DNA of 7,142 nucleotides. Source: an uncultured Verrucomicrobiota bacterium. GTDB lineage: Bacteria; Verrucomicrobiota; Verrucomicrobiia; Palsa-1439. The notes beneath the pieces were generated by a model. The model was not told where the DNA came from and ran no database searches. It saw nothing but the letters and a program-made list of their open reading frames with translations. Below are positions 6,272 to 7,142 of this stretch, piece by piece. Within the stretch, counting starts at the first letter, position 1, and the number at the start of each line of letters is the position of its first letter. The stretch covers positions 1 through 7,142 of the forward strand of contig CAIKBP010000059.1 in the NCBI GenBank assembly GCA_903825695.1, read 5' to 3'. A program made the translations under genes and the position numbers.

Positions 6272-7142
6272 TTACTTCTTCGCCATCGCTTGGAAAGCGA
6301 CATGTTGCATGTAGTGGTCGAGCAACAGGATCGCGGTGAACGCTTCTGCGACGGGCCAGATGCGCGGCACGATGGTCGGATCGCGGCGGGTGACGGCAGC
6401 CAGTTCCTTGTTCTCCAGCGAAACCTTGTCAATCGTGTGCTGTGGTTTGGCGATGGTCGGGGTTGGTTTGACGGTCAAACGGACGACAATCGGTTGACCG
6501 GTCGTCAAACCACCCGTGATGCCGCCGGCGTTGTTCGAGCGGAACGTCACTTTGCCGTTCTTCACATCCATCTGGTCGTTGCATTGGGAGCCGGTCATGT
6601 CTTTCACCGAAAGCCCAGTGCCAACTTCGACAGCCTTGACGGCCCCTATGCTGAGCATCCGACCCAGTTCACCATCGAGCTTGCGGAATACCGGTTCGCC
6701 CATGCCGACCGGCAGTCCTGTCGCCACAACCTCGACCAAACCGCCGCTGGAATCGCCAGACTCGGTGATCTTCATGATCCGTTCGTACATCGCGTCGGCG
6801 GTTTCGAGGTGCGGGCAATTCAGTTTTGGATGGATGCCGAATTCCTTGCGGATGGCGTCTTCGTCCCAGTGAATCATCTTCTTGGCGACCTGGGGCACTT
6901 CCTTCTCGAACTCGGCCAGTACGGCCATTTTCTGTAGGAAACGCATGTCGTGTTTGAGGCGGCCCGAGCCGAACAGTTCTGCATAAACCGGGTCATGCTT
7001 ACGACGCATTTCCTTATAGGCAGCAACTTTGGGACGGATCTTCTCAATGGGCAGATCGGGCATGCGCACCCCGGCAGCTTCCTTCACGTAGCCTGTGACT
7101 TCGATCCCGCGATCCTTGAGAATCCGCTTGGCTACTGCACCA
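6272..7142 (-). CDS. aroC: Chorismate synthase AroC, 5' end outside the window
   Basis: AroC converts 5-enolpyruvylshikimate-3-phosphate to chorismate using reduced FMN, the last shikimate step, in the cytoplasm. The visible 289 codons begin in GAVAKRIL, just after the usual GGGR.SARET motif, so about 130-140 N-terminal residues are missing at the edge. The in-frame GTG at 7087 is internal, not the start. Recognised motifs, numbered from the first complete codon, are GDSSGGLVEVVATGLPVGMGEPVF (about 129-152), KLDGEL, MLSIGAVKAVEVG, RSNNAGGITGG, KPTPTIAKPQHT and RRDPTIVPR near the C-terminus. Two oddities stand out. About 65 extra charged residues (roughly 27-95, rich in K, R and E) lie before the NCPHLETAD segment compared with the E. 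coli protein as I recall it, and the usual RHDP reads RRDP. The frame is otherwise intact. queG follows after 15 bases in the same frame, so the two are probably co-transcribed. Confidence 0.93.
   Translation of the reverse strand, partial: GAVAKRILKDRGIEVTGYVKEAAGVRMPDLPIEKIRPKVAAYKEMRRKHDPVYAELFGSGRLKHDMRFLQKMAVLAEFEKEVPQVAKKMIHWDEDAIRKEFGIHPKLNCPHLETADAMYERIMKITESGDSSGGLVEVVATGLPVGMGEPVFRKLDGELGRMLSIGAVKAVEVGTGLSVKDMTGSQCNDQMDVKNGKVTFRSNNAGGITGGLTTGQPIVVRLTVKPTPTIAKPQHTIDKVSLENKELAAVTRRDPTIVPRIWPVAEAFTAILLLDHYMQHVAFQAMAKK

Noticed and set aside
5930..6937. Plus-strand open frame of 335 codons
   Set aside because: It runs antisense across parts of both queG and aroC, two clearly conserved genes, and its His/Asp/Val-rich translation has no recognisable domain.

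Overview
The window is chromosomal, gene-dense bacterial DNA of moderately high GC content, estimated by eye. It holds four complete protein genes and one cut off by the right edge. I see no insertion sequence, CRISPR array, phage gene, tRNA or rRNA. The chorismate synthase C-terminus resembles the Chlamydia/plastid/cyanobacterial style as I remember it. Together with the fused membrane transporter/spermidine-synthase protein and an unlinked sugar-type ABC ATPase, this suggests a free-living Gram-negative-like bacterium, possibly Verrucomicrobiota or another PVC lineage. That placement is an inference from recall and is only weakly supported.

Layout from left to right. Positions 1-190 are non-coding, with a possible leftward promoter and a perfect 7-bp inverted repeat. 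Positions 191-1636 (minus) encode the sigma-54 factor RpoN. Positions 1637-1820 are a divergent intergenic region with a candidate promoter for each side. Positions 1821-2951 (plus) encode a MalK/UgpC-type ABC ATPase. Positions 2952-3047 are a short convergent gap without a clear terminator. From 7142 down to 3048 (minus) there is a tightly packed three-gene run: aroC (partial), queG, then a 728-residue fused membrane/spermidine-synthase-like protein.

The minus-strand trio is spaced like an operon. aroC and queG are 15 bases apart, and queG overlaps the next gene by 7 bases (ATGCTGA). The three products have no obvious common pathway: AroC ends the shikimate pathway, QueG finishes queuosine in tRNA, and the third is a polyamine-synthase-like membrane protein of uncertain substrate. 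rpoN and the ABC ATPase gene start back to back and may share upstream DNA. No sigma-54 activator and no ABC permease or binding protein lies in the window, so the partners of both must be elsewhere.

The most unusual point is in AroC. It carries about 65 extra, highly charged residues between the GYV strand and the GDSSGG motif compared with the E. coli enzyme as I recall it, and its usual RHDP motif reads RRDP. I found no evidence of a new multi-gene system here.
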